Shown: piece by piece, positions 54,254-61,298 of the stretch
Numbering within the stretch: the first letter of the stretch is position 1
How the letters are laid out: the number at the start of each line of letters is the position of its first letter
Assembly: GCA_002170535.1 (NCBI GenBank)
Contig: NHDW01000008.1
Span: 86,365-147,662 of the forward strand
Reading direction: 5' to 3'
DNA: 61,298 nucleotides
From: Methylococcaceae bacterium TMED69
Lineage (GTDB): Bacteria > Pseudomonadota > Gammaproteobacteria > Ga0077536
Notes under the pieces: model-generated
Database searches by the model: none
Told to the model about the DNA's origin: nothing
Seen by the model: only the letters and a program-made list of their open reading frames with translations
Translations under genes and position numbers: made by a program

Positions 54254-55144
54254 ATGCTCGCCAATTCTTATTCAGCCCTAGTTTTTGTGATGTTTCTCTG
54301 GACCTCCGGTCTCGTTGTATCAAAAACAGCAACAAACTTAATGACGCCATTTGAGTTGAGTTTTTCTCGATGGGTAATATGTTCTTTAATTTTATTTATA
54401 TTTTGCTTTTCACAACTTAAATGCCATGGGCAAATGATCCAAGAGAATATTCAGAAACTATTCGTTTTAGGTTTTTTACTAGCATTGGGCTCCACATTCT
54501 TGGTTTGGTCCGTTGACTCCACAACGGTTTTTAATGCCTCACTTTTGGGTGCGTCGCAACCGTTAATTACTCTGATAATAGCTCTTATCATTGGGTTAGA
54601 GATCATATCAAGGCTACAGTATTTAGGTATTTTATTAGGGTTGGTGGGGGTTTTTATTTTAATAACCAAAGGAAATAGCGATTTAATTTTTAATTTTAAA
54701 TTTAATTTGGGTGATATTTTAGTTTTGGCAGCGGTTTTATTTTATTCTTTATATACAGTTTTTTTAGTAAAGTGGAGTATGAAAATTCCTGGTCATATTA
54801 TAATGCTGACAAGTTCTTTCTCGGCGGCTTTGATTCTTTTCCCTTTGACTCTAATGCATAGTGGTTTGGCTGTTGTTCAACTTTGGTTTGACCCGACCGC
54901 AATTTTAATCATCTTCTTCATGGCTGTTTTTCCAACAGCCTTAGCTACTACTTTGTGGAACAAAGCTGTGGTTAATGTTGGCGCTAATAAGGCATCGGTA
55001 TTTATTAATTTAATGCCTGTCTTCGGCGCTTTAGCCTCTATTTTAATTTTCCAGGACCGATTTCAGCTGTTTCATTTTTACGGGACAATTCTGGTTGTGA
55101 TTGGTGTTTGGATGGTTGCCTTTAGAAAAGGTTTAACCGAATAA
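54254..55144 (+). CDS. EamA/DMT-family transporter
   Basis: A 296-aa membrane protein with about ten transmembrane helices in two repeats, each with the EamA pattern (LWTSGLVVSKTATNLMTPFELSFSRW; LGLVGVFILI; AVFPTALATTLWNKAVVNVG). It is a metabolite or drug exporter of unknown substrate. It converges on the DUF1329 gene, overlapping its 3' end by 12 bp. Confidence 0.88.
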   Translation: MLANSYSALVFVMFLWTSGLVVSKTATNLMTPFELSFSRWVICSLILFIFCFSQLKCHGQMIQENIQKLFVLGFLLALGSTFLVWSVDSTTVFNASLLGASQPLITLIIALIIGLEIISRLQYLGILLGLVGVFILITKGNSDLIFNFKFNLGDILVLAAVLFYSLYTVFLVKWSMKIPGHIIMLTSSFSAALILFPLTLMHSGLAVVQLWFDPTAILIIFFMAVFPTALATTLWNKAVVNVGANKASVFINLMPVFGALASILIFQDRFQLFHFYGTILVVIGVWMVAFRKGLTE

Positions 55145-56560
55145 TTTACGAATTCCCTTTTGCGTCATATACTTTTCAATAAATTCGTCCGGAGTTCCGT
55201 TTAACGTAATATTGTCAGAGGTTGTTTTCCAACCTCCGGTGCAGCTCTCTGCTAGATGGAATCTACCAATTTTTTTTGTCCGATGATTCTTACATATGTA
55301 CCAACTCCAATTCCAATCGGGTTTTTTCAGACTGGTCAGTATTGGCGCATTTCTAATGGTTGGTTGTATTGATGAGTTTATTTTTAATTGTGAATATCCG
55401 ATCTCAATGCTTTTTATAATATTATTACTTTGGTCATAATATAAAATTTTTGCCGGAGTCATATTTCTGCTATCGATATAAATTCTTTTTTTTGCAAAAC
55501 CAGGATTTCTATATCCAGTAGGAGTTATATCTATCACGATAATGTTTGGGACATATTGCTTTCTGACTAGATAATAACTTTGACCTTTTAAGCCCCCGGT
55601 AATAGGTAAATCCCAATTTGGTAGGTCAGGTCTCCAATTGTGCTGCGTTGATACTAAGAATGGGCCCTTATAAACTATCTTCCAATTGCCCCAGACACCA
55701 AATGGATCTCCAAATCCATAAGCATCTGATAGTGAAAAATTTATATTAGGAATTATTTCGCTTAAGCGCCTGGAGTTGGCAAGCTTCGTCATCCTTCTTG
55801 TATTTGGACTAAAAGAGTAAAGTTCAGGAAACTTATATTGATCTTTGAACCATTTATTCGTGAAAGTAAGTCCTTTGAGCTCTTCAGGTTCAGAAAACCA
55901 TACCGCATTATATTTCAAAAGATGTTTGTACCGTGTTTTATCCTCGATTGAATCATTAATTGAAGGATTACAGATGCCACTTAATTGCTGTGAAGCGAAG
56001 ACCATATCAAAACTTTGTTCAACATTGCCGTTTTTGTCGATAATACTACCATTGATAGCGTTAACGGCTTGATCATGTCTGTTACAACCCAGAGCTAGGT
56101 TATAGGTTATCTCTTTTGCCGACTTGGTAGTCGGGAAGGGTAGTCCGCCTGTCCATTCAGCGCCAGCCTTGTCAACAACATTATTTTGTTCGTTAATGCT
56201 CAATTTATTTCTATTATTTCTTGTTGCCTGATAAAAGAAAGGAGGGAAAAGGGTTTCATGATCGTTTTCTGAGGGGGAAAGAAGAAACTCCCTATTTTCA
56301 AACATAACCTCCTTATAAGTTGAGGGATCAACTAGATTTTCCAAGTACGAGATATTTTTTGCGGATATAACGTCTGTATGTTTAATTTTACCTTCGGTGT
56401 ATTCTTCAATACTTGATGCCAGGGTTTTTTTAGTGACTGATTGTACTTTTTTAATATAGAAAAGTGGTGGGCTCACAAACAACCCGCAACTTGCCAAGCT
56501 TAACGATTTTTTTAAAAAAAGTCTTTTAGATGAACTGAAATTTTTCACTTTATTCTTCAT
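55133..56560 (-). CDS. DUF1329 family protein at the end of the ccm operon
   Basis: A 475-aa exported protein. The N-terminus is a twin-arginine-like signal (SKRLFLKKSLSLASCGLF with Lys-Arg). GGLPFP near residue 145 and the long beta-rich body are DUF1329, a family with a LolB-like fold thought to bind lipids or envelope molecules. Its ATG overlaps ccmI by 11 bp, so it is transcribed with the cytochrome c maturation genes, which is unusual. No haem-binding CxxCH is seen. Confidence 0.82.
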   Translation of the reverse strand: MKNKVKNFSSSKRLFLKKSLSLASCGLFVSPPLFYIKKVQSVTKKTLASSIEEYTEGKIKHTDVISAKNISYLENLVDPSTYKEVMFENREFLLSPSENDHETLFPPFFYQATRNNRNKLSINEQNNVVDKAGAEWTGGLPFPTTKSAKEITYNLALGCNRHDQAVNAINGSIIDKNGNVEQSFDMVFASQQLSGICNPSINDSIEDKTRYKHLLKYNAVWFSEPEELKGLTFTNKWFKDQYKFPELYSFSPNTRRMTKLANSRRLSEIIPNINFSLSDAYGFGDPFGVWGNWKIVYKGPFLVSTQHNWRPDLPNWDLPITGGLKGQSYYLVRKQYVPNIIVIDITPTGYRNPGFAKKRIYIDSRNMTPAKILYYDQSNNIIKSIEIGYSQLKINSSIQPTIRNAPILTSLKKPDWNWSWYICKNHRTKKIGRFHLAESCTGGWKTTSDNITLNGTPDEFIEKYMTQKGIRKLFG

Positions 56561-57626
56561 TACCTAACACTTTGTTTATTGTAATAATCTTTGTATCTAA
56601 GGTTGGTTCGAAAATTTCAGATTTACCCTCAATGTCGCCTATGCTACCAAGAGGCGAGCCGGTCCTGCTGATTCGGGCGACAGCATATAAGAAATCTATT
56701 TTTTGCATACTTGCATTCCCTAGCATAGCGTTCTGTTCTGTAAACTCTATCAGAACAGGAAAATTTTTTGGTGCTTTTGTTTTGATAGCGAAAAGCGGTG
56801 GCGATTTTTCATTTGATTTTAAGAAAACAAACATTGTAGAGTCCAAGTCTATTCTTTCAATTAGTTTTGGCTTTATTTTAATTTCAATATTGGCAATTAC
56901 TTTATCAGGAGGGCTCTTCGGATTTGAGCCCAGTTGATTTTGGGCATCCTGAATCAGTTCATTTACTCTTGTGCTTAACTCTGAATTAAGGGGCAGGTTT
57001 GTTACAGCCATATTCCATTGAGATATTGCATTAGCTGTCTCACCTTTTTGTTGATGTCCTATGCCAGAAAGAGTGAGTGCTACAGGATTTCTGTTATCTA
57101 AACTAATCGCTTTATCTAAAATTTGCATGACCTCTGAATCAATATTTCCCTTTTTTAGCATGGCCATCGCATCAGCTAGTTGCGTTAGTGCACTACTATC
57201 GTTTGGACTCGAATTAACCCTTTTATTAGCAAATTCTACGGCTTTTTCGTAGTCTCCTCTGACCATGTAAACTTTCGTCATTTGTTCAAGAAGATTGGGG
57301 TTATCTGGGTCTTGCTCCAGCACTTGTTCTATCTGTTTAGAATGTTTTTCAGGGTTGAATTCTTCCTGACTGTTTGCTTTGAAGCTTTGTTCAGATAACG
57401 TAAGGCTGTCGGGCAGCCCAATCATATTATAAATTCCAAATGAGGTGATCGGGATGACAACAAGAAAACATACTATTTTATAAAAATTAATCTTATCTTT
57501 GAGTTTTTGAATTTCATTCTCTTGTGGCGAATCAATAATTTTATCTTTTTTACTAATTTTAACTGCTGGTAACAATAAAATAAGTATTACGAATGTAGTT
57601 GATACTATTGCGATTAACCAAAACAT
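56550..57626 (-). CDS. ccmI: Cytochrome c maturation protein CcmI
   Basis: A 358-aa protein with two membrane helices (FWLIAIVSTTFVILILLLPAVK and IVCFLVVIPITSFGIYNMIG) around a cytoplasmic loop and a periplasmic TPR domain (QEFNPEKHSKQIEQVLEQDPDNPNLLEQM). It presents apocytochrome c to the haem ligation complex. It overlaps the DUF1329 gene and starts 1 bp after the ccmH stop. Confidence 0.88.
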   Translation of the reverse strand: MFWLIAIVSTTFVILILLLPAVKISKKDKIIDSPQENEIQKLKDKINFYKIVCFLVVIPITSFGIYNMIGLPDSLTLSEQSFKANSQEEFNPEKHSKQIEQVLEQDPDNPNLLEQMTKVYMVRGDYEKAVEFANKRVNSSPNDSSALTQLADAMAMLKKGNIDSEVMQILDKAISLDNRNPVALTLSGIGHQQKGETANAISQWNMAVTNLPLNSELSTRVNELIQDAQNQLGSNPKSPPDKVIANIEIKIKPKLIERIDLDSTMFVFLKSNEKSPPLFAIKTKAPKNFPVLIEFTEQNAMLGNASMQKIDFLYAVARISRTGSPLGSIGDIEGKSEIFEPTLDTKIITINKVLGNEE

Positions 57627-57627
57627 A

Positions 57628-58026
57628 TTAGTTCTGCTTGGGTCTATTCGAGAAAAACAATATTAGCCCGACAGCAATTATAGCCATTAAAAAAGGTGCA
57701 AACCAGAGAATACTTGTGCTTGGATTTAATGGTGGATCATATAATACAAAGTTGCCATACCTTTCGACTAAAAATTTCTTAATAGTTTGGTGAGAGTTGT
57801 CTTCAAGTACCATCTGATACACTTCGTCTCGTAGGTCAGTTGCTAATCCAGAACCGGAATCCGCAAGTGATTGATTTTGGCAAACTAGGCATCTTAATTC
57901 CTCAAGAAGACTTTCAAAAATTAATTCTTGATTTGAATTTGCAAAAGAATAGATTTTGTCGGACGCAAAAGAGATGGATATAGCAGCCAAGAGTAACGTT
58001 GGTATCAAAATTTTTATGATCTTCAT
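57628..58026 (-). CDS. ccmH: Cytochrome c maturation protein CcmH
   Basis: A 132-aa protein with a signal peptide (IIKILIPTLLLAAISISFAS) and the redox motif LRCLVCQNQSLADS (LRCxxCQ) that reduces apocytochrome cysteines. A C-terminal membrane helix (FAPFLMAIIAVGLILFF) anchors it. This is the short single-domain form; CcmI is a separate gene. Confidence 0.93.
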   Translation of the reverse strand: MKIIKILIPTLLLAAISISFASDKIYSFANSNQELIFESLLEELRCLVCQNQSLADSGSGLATDLRDEVYQMVLEDNSHQTIKKFLVERYGNFVLYDPPLNPSTSILWFAPFLMAIIAVGLILFFSNRPKQN

Positions 58027-58031
58027 TAGAA

Positions 58032-58562
58032 TTATAGTTTCTTACTTTCCAACTGTTGGAGAAGGAGGCTATATGTCTCAAATGTTAACGGACCAATATG
58101 TTTGTAAACGATTGTTCCGCTCTCGTCAATTAAAAACGTCTCTGGAACGCCGTAAACCCCTAAATTGAGCCCAAGACGTGCCTCGGGATCAAATATTTTT
58201 TGTATGTAAGGATCGCCATATCTAAGAAGCCATTTAGTTGCTTCCGAGTAATCGTCTTTATAATTGAGCCCAACAATTTTTAAGGAACCTAATTCGGATA
58301 TTTGCTTGAGCAATCGATGTTCTTCAAGGCAGGCACCACACCACGAAGCCCATACGTTTAGTAAATAAGGTGTTGAAGGTAAATCTTTATTTGTGATGAA
58401 TGTTTCGTTAGCACTAAGTTCGAGGAGGTTGAATTGTGGAATTTGTTTTCCTATTAAAGGGGAAGGAACTTTCCTAGGGTCTAACTGCAACCCAACAATT
58501 AGGAAGGCTACCATAACGAAGAAAAGCGTAAGTGGAATTATGAAAAATATTTTTTTTTTCAC
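58032..58562 (-). CDS. ccmG: Thiol:disulfide interchange protein CcmG/DsbE
   Basis: A 176-aa membrane-anchored thioredoxin. The N-terminal helix is IFFIIPLTLFFVMVAFLIVG and the active site WASWCGACLEEH. It starts with GTG overlapping the ccmF stop (GTGA). The GVYGVPETFLID block is the cis-Pro loop of CcmG. Confidence 0.94.
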   Translation of the reverse strand: MKKKIFFIIPLTLFFVMVAFLIVGLQLDPRKVPSPLIGKQIPQFNLLELSANETFITNKDLPSTPYLLNVWASWCGACLEEHRLLKQISELGSLKIVGLNYKDDYSEATKWLLRYGDPYIQKIFDPEARLGLNLGVYGVPETFLIDESGTIVYKHIGPLTFETYSLLLQQLESKKL

Positions 58563-60475
58563 GGCTTAACTCTCTTTGATGTGATGCTCATTGCTATGAG
58601 CCCTCCTGCCGCCATGAGGATCGCCCCTAGCCAAATAAATCGTACGAAAGGTTTAATATTTAGTCTGACGCTCCAAGATTCCGCCCCAATTTTTTCTCCT
58701 AAAGATATATAAATATCTTTAAGCAAGCCAGCGTCTATACCGGCTTCCGTCATCGTCATCCCGCGGGTGTTGTAAAATCGCTTTTCCGCGGGAATCGAAA
58801 CTTGATATGTTTCTTTGTTGTTGGTCACCTCGAAAGTAGCTTTGACACCTTCATAGTTTGGGCCTTTCACATTATCGAGCGAGGCAAATTTAAAGCTATA
58901 CTCATCGAGTTGTGTTTTATCTCCAACCTCCATTTTTAGGTGGGAAGTGTTCTCGTAATAGCTTACCAGGGTTATGCCAATGACGCAGAGTCCAAAACCA
59001 ATATGAGCAATAGTACGTCCAATGATGGCTCCATCGAGCCGCTTTACAGAAATCCTATTTTCCTTACTAATCAAAGTGGCCAGGCTAGTAGCGATGACCC
59101 AGAAGGATAAGACGGTTCCTATGACAGCCATAATGGTTAGGTTCTCGACTAGCATGAGTAGAACAGCGATTGAGAAGAGTATTGTTCCTAAAAGCGGTAG
59201 TTTGAGTTTTTTTAGGGTGAATATCCAATTATCGTGGCGCCACTTTGCCAGCGGCGCTATACCTAGAAAAATCATAAGGGGGGCCATGATTGGAATAACG
59301 ACCGCATTGAAATATGGAGGTCCTACAGAAATTTTTCCTAAATTTAAGGCATCCATTGCAAGTGGGTAAAGTGTTCCCAACAAAATCGTAGCAGTTACTA
59401 CACTTAATACCACTGAATTTAAAAGAAGATACGATTCTCGTGATGCAAATTTATATCCCTCATCATCTATCTGGCTGGCTTTAAGTCCGTAGATTAAAAA
59501 AGCGCCTCCCACAACTATAACAATAAATAGTAAAATAAAAATCCCTCTAGCGGGGTCAGTGGCAAATGCATGCACGGATGTTAACACACCCGAGCGAACT
59601 AGGAACGTACCTAGTAAGCTTAGCCCGAAAGCTGATATAGCTAACAAAAGCGACCATCCTGCGAACACCCCTCTTTTAGCGGTAGCATTCAAAGAGTGAA
59701 TCAGTGCAGTTCCTACTAACCAAGGCATTAATGAAGCATTTTCGACGGGATCCCAAAACCACCAGCCACCCCACCCCAATTCGTAATACGCCCACCAACT
59801 GCCCAAAGCGATTCCTATAGTTAGAAAAGCCCATGCTAATAGCGTCCATTTTCTGGCCCAGACCGCCCATTGATTTGTGTACTCGTTTAGCATTAGTGAA
59901 GCTAGCGCACAACAGAAAGAAATAGCGAACCCTACATATCCCATATACAGCATAGGAGGATGAATAATTAAACCAAAATCTTGTAATAAGGGATTTAGGT
60001 CGGCGCCATTCGACGGTGGAGGGATTTGCCTTATGAAAGGATTTGAGGTGAACAAGCAGAATAAAAGGAAGCCTAAGCTTATAATCCCCGCAAATATTAG
60101 GGTCCATGCTACGAATTTTCTCGGTAGAGAGGAGCTAAAGAATGCAAAAGCCACTATCCAAATTGACAAAATCATAATCCATAATAATAGAGAGCCCTCA
60201 TGAGCGCCCCAAACCGCTGACAACCTATATTGGAGGGGTAATAAGGTGTTTGAATTCATGGCGACATACTTGACGGTAAAATCATTTGAAGCAAAGCAAT
60301 ATGATAAAATAACGAAAGATGCAATTATTGCTAAAGCGTGGATATAAAGAGCTCTTTTGCCCAAAGTGATCCAAATGGTTGAATCTGATTGAACTCCTAT
60401 CAAAAGAGAGGAGATTTGAATTAGCACGAGGCTAAGCGATAGAATTAAAAAAAATGCTCCGAGTTCTGGAATCAT
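58559..60475 (-). CDS. ccmF: Cytochrome c maturation protein CcmF
   Basis: A 638-aa membrane protein of the haem ligation complex. The WWD domain GWGGWWFWDPVENASLMPW is intact and histidines flank it. It starts at ATG overlapping the ccmE stop (ATGA). Length and topology match the family. Confidence 0.96.
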   Translation of the reverse strand: MIPELGAFFLILSLSLVLIQISSLLIGVQSDSTIWITLGKRALYIHALAIIASFVILSYCFASNDFTVKYVAMNSNTLLPLQYRLSAVWGAHEGSLLLWIMILSIWIVAFAFFSSSLPRKFVAWTLIFAGIISLGFLLFCLFTSNPFIRQIPPPSNGADLNPLLQDFGLIIHPPMLYMGYVGFAISFCCALASLMLNEYTNQWAVWARKWTLLAWAFLTIGIALGSWWAYYELGWGGWWFWDPVENASLMPWLVGTALIHSLNATAKRGVFAGWSLLLAISAFGLSLLGTFLVRSGVLTSVHAFATDPARGIFILLFIVIVVGGAFLIYGLKASQIDDEGYKFASRESYLLLNSVVLSVVTATILLGTLYPLAMDALNLGKISVGPPYFNAVVIPIMAPLMIFLGIAPLAKWRHDNWIFTLKKLKLPLLGTILFSIAVLLMLVENLTIMAVIGTVLSFWVIATSLATLISKENRISVKRLDGAIIGRTIAHIGFGLCVIGITLVSYYENTSHLKMEVGDKTQLDEYSFKFASLDNVKGPNYEGVKATFEVTNNKETYQVSIPAEKRFYNTRGMTMTEAGIDAGLLKDIYISLGEKIGAESWSVRLNIKPFVRFIWLGAILMAAGGLIAMSITSKRVKP

Positions 60476-60909
60476 TTTGGTTCGCGAAGCTTTTCTGTGT
60501 GAAGGGTGTCTGCTATCTCAGGAGGCATATAATTCTCGTCGTGTTTTGCTAAAACCTCAAAAGCATTAAATGTTCCATCTGACCCCATAGAGCCGTTAGC
60601 TATGATTCCTTGCCCCTCACGGAATAAATCCGGCAGTATTCCAGTATAACGGACTGTTTGAGTTGATTTTAAGTCAGTAAGAACGAAACTTACTTCAAGT
60701 GAATTTGGTGCCCGTGATATACTGTTTTCAACCACTAGGCCCCCAACCCTAAAAGATTGTCGACTTTTTGCATCTCCATTTGCTATTTCAGTGGGGCTGT
60801 AGAAATACATAAGGTTACTTTCAAATGCTGATAAGATTAGGTAAACCGCTACACTAGCTCCAATCATTCCGAGTACTATTCCTGATATCCGTTTAGTTCT
60901 TTTTTTCAT
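60472..60909 (-). CDS. ccmE: Haem chaperone CcmE
   Basis: A 145-aa periplasmic haem chaperone with one N-terminal anchor (GIVLGMIGASVAVYLILSAF). The haem-binding His123 is followed four residues later by Tyr127 (KHDENY). VTG-type beta-barrel pattern RVGGLVVENS is present. Its start overlaps ccmD by 17 bp. Confidence 0.95.
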   Translation of the reverse strand: MKKRTKRISGIVLGMIGASVAVYLILSAFESNLMYFYSPTEIANGDAKSRQSFRVGGLVVENSISRAPNSLEVSFVLTDLKSTQTVRYTGILPDLFREGQGIIANGSMGSDGTFNAFEVLAKHDENYMPPEIADTLHTEKLREPK

Positions 60910-61045
60910 TGTTATTCTCGTTTTGTAGCATTTCCCACATTAATTTTTTGGTATTTTGCAGGTTTATCTGAGAAATTAACCCTAAAATACTCATTCCAGC
61001 AAACGTGAATATAAATGCACTAAGAATATATTCGATATATTGCAA
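60893..61045 (-). CDS. ccmD: Cytochrome c maturation protein CcmD (too short for the track)
   Basis: A 50-aa single-span protein beginning at TTG: QYIEYILSAFIFTFAGMSI is the membrane helix, followed by a charged tail rich in Lys, Glu and Asn. Its place between ccmC and ccmE fits CcmD, which links CcmE to CcmABC. It overlaps ccmE by 17 bp. TTG is the only start that leaves a sensible protein; an upstream TAG closes the frame. Confidence 0.8.
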   Translation of the reverse strand: MQYIEYILSAFIFTFAGMSILGLISQINLQNTKKLMWEMLQNENNNEKKN

Positions 61046-61068
61046 AACATAGCCCCGGTTTATAATAG

Positions 61069-61298
61069 TTAGCTAATTTCCTTACGAATCCAACTAGCAT
61101 TTCGTTCATAGCGAATTATCTCACTTTGCATCCTTATCATCAAAATAAGTACAAAATATGCTATGAACCCAATAGTCATTATGATCAGAGGGATCAACAT
61201 AGAAAGTTCAATTGATGGATTGTCGAATTTAGACACTGTGGGTCCTTGGTGTAGCGTCGCCCACCACTCAACAGAATAATGAATTATCGGGATGTTAA
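61069..61298 (-). CDS. ccmC: Cytochrome c maturation protein CcmC (3' end only; truncated by window edge)
   Basis: The visible C-terminal part reads NIPIIHYSVEWWATLHQGPTV, a hallmark of CcmC in the WWD-type haem exporter, then a last membrane helix (LIIMTIGFIAYFVLILMI) and a basic tail ending RKEIS. The upstream part lies outside the window. It precedes ccmD by 23 bp. Confidence 0.92.
   Translation of the reverse strand, partial: NIPIIHYSVEWWATLHQGPTVSKFDNPSIELSMLIPLIIMTIGFIAYFVLILMIRMQSEIIRYERNASWIRKEIS

Overview
The window looks like a chromosomal piece of an AT-rich, aerobic, Gram-negative bacterium, most likely a free-living marine gammaproteobacterium. The pointers are an E. coli-sized PepN, HspQ, a SirB1-type protein, system I cytochrome c maturation (Ccm), azurin, and many acyl-CoA, flavin and short-chain-dehydrogenase genes. 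The taxonomy is inferred from gene content only. I see no prophage, insertion sequence, CRISPR array or rRNA operon.

Layout. 1-8.6 kb (+): a partial enoyl-CoA hydratase, a lipoprotein PQQ dehydrogenase with a strong terminator, an LLM-class oxidoreductase, a RibA paralog, a secreted MBL-fold lactonase-like hydrolase, then a GldA/F/G-like ABC operon ending in a small lipoprotein and a small membrane protein. 8.6-15 kb (-): a three-subunit molybdenum hydroxylase with its own MoaD-like protein, preceded by a fused double acyl-CoA dehydrogenase. 15-18.5 kb (+): the selenocysteine locus selA-selB-tRNA-Sec. 18.6-20.7 kb: azurin, gltX, tRNA-Ala and tRNA-Glu. 20.8-34 kb: mixed catabolic and redox genes, including a four-gene minus-strand operon (DCC protein, TPR protein, thioredoxin-domain fusion, UGSC selenoprotein). 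34-38.3 kb: alcohol dehydrogenase, type II glutamine synthetase behind a sigma-54/NtrC-type promoter, and leuA. 38-43.6 kb: SDR, a GrdB/PrdB-like selenoprotein, two LLM oxidoreductases, a class II aldolase-like protein and an orphan ORF. 43.9-55.1 kb: a second-type EF-G, pepN, an M18 aminopeptidase and small redox or housekeeping genes. 55.1-61.3 kb (-): ccmC(partial)-D-E-F-G-H-I followed by a DUF1329 gene.

The main result concerns selenium. Two genes that the ORF track splits in two are each read through an in-frame UGA: 23386-23928 (a UGSC-family protein, Sec92-Gly-Ser-Cys) and 39016-39867 (a glycine/proline reductase selenoprotein B-like protein, Sec170-x-x-Cys). Each UGA is followed, after exactly 11 nt, by a 7-bp hairpin whose loop holds GUU. 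That is the geometry of a bacterial SECIS element. The same window carries SelA, SelB and tRNA-Sec, so decoding machinery and targets sit together. The UGSC gene ends a translationally coupled operon of CxxC proteins, which I regard as the best candidate for a poorly described thiol/selenol redox system.

A second theme is flavin or deazaflavin chemistry: four LLM-class proteins, a Ddn-like protein, a PPOX-fold protein and a RibA paralog. A third is acyl-CoA or steroid-like catabolism, suggested by the fused acyl-CoA dehydrogenase, hydratase, SDRs and thioesterase. Substrates cannot be assigned from sequence alone.
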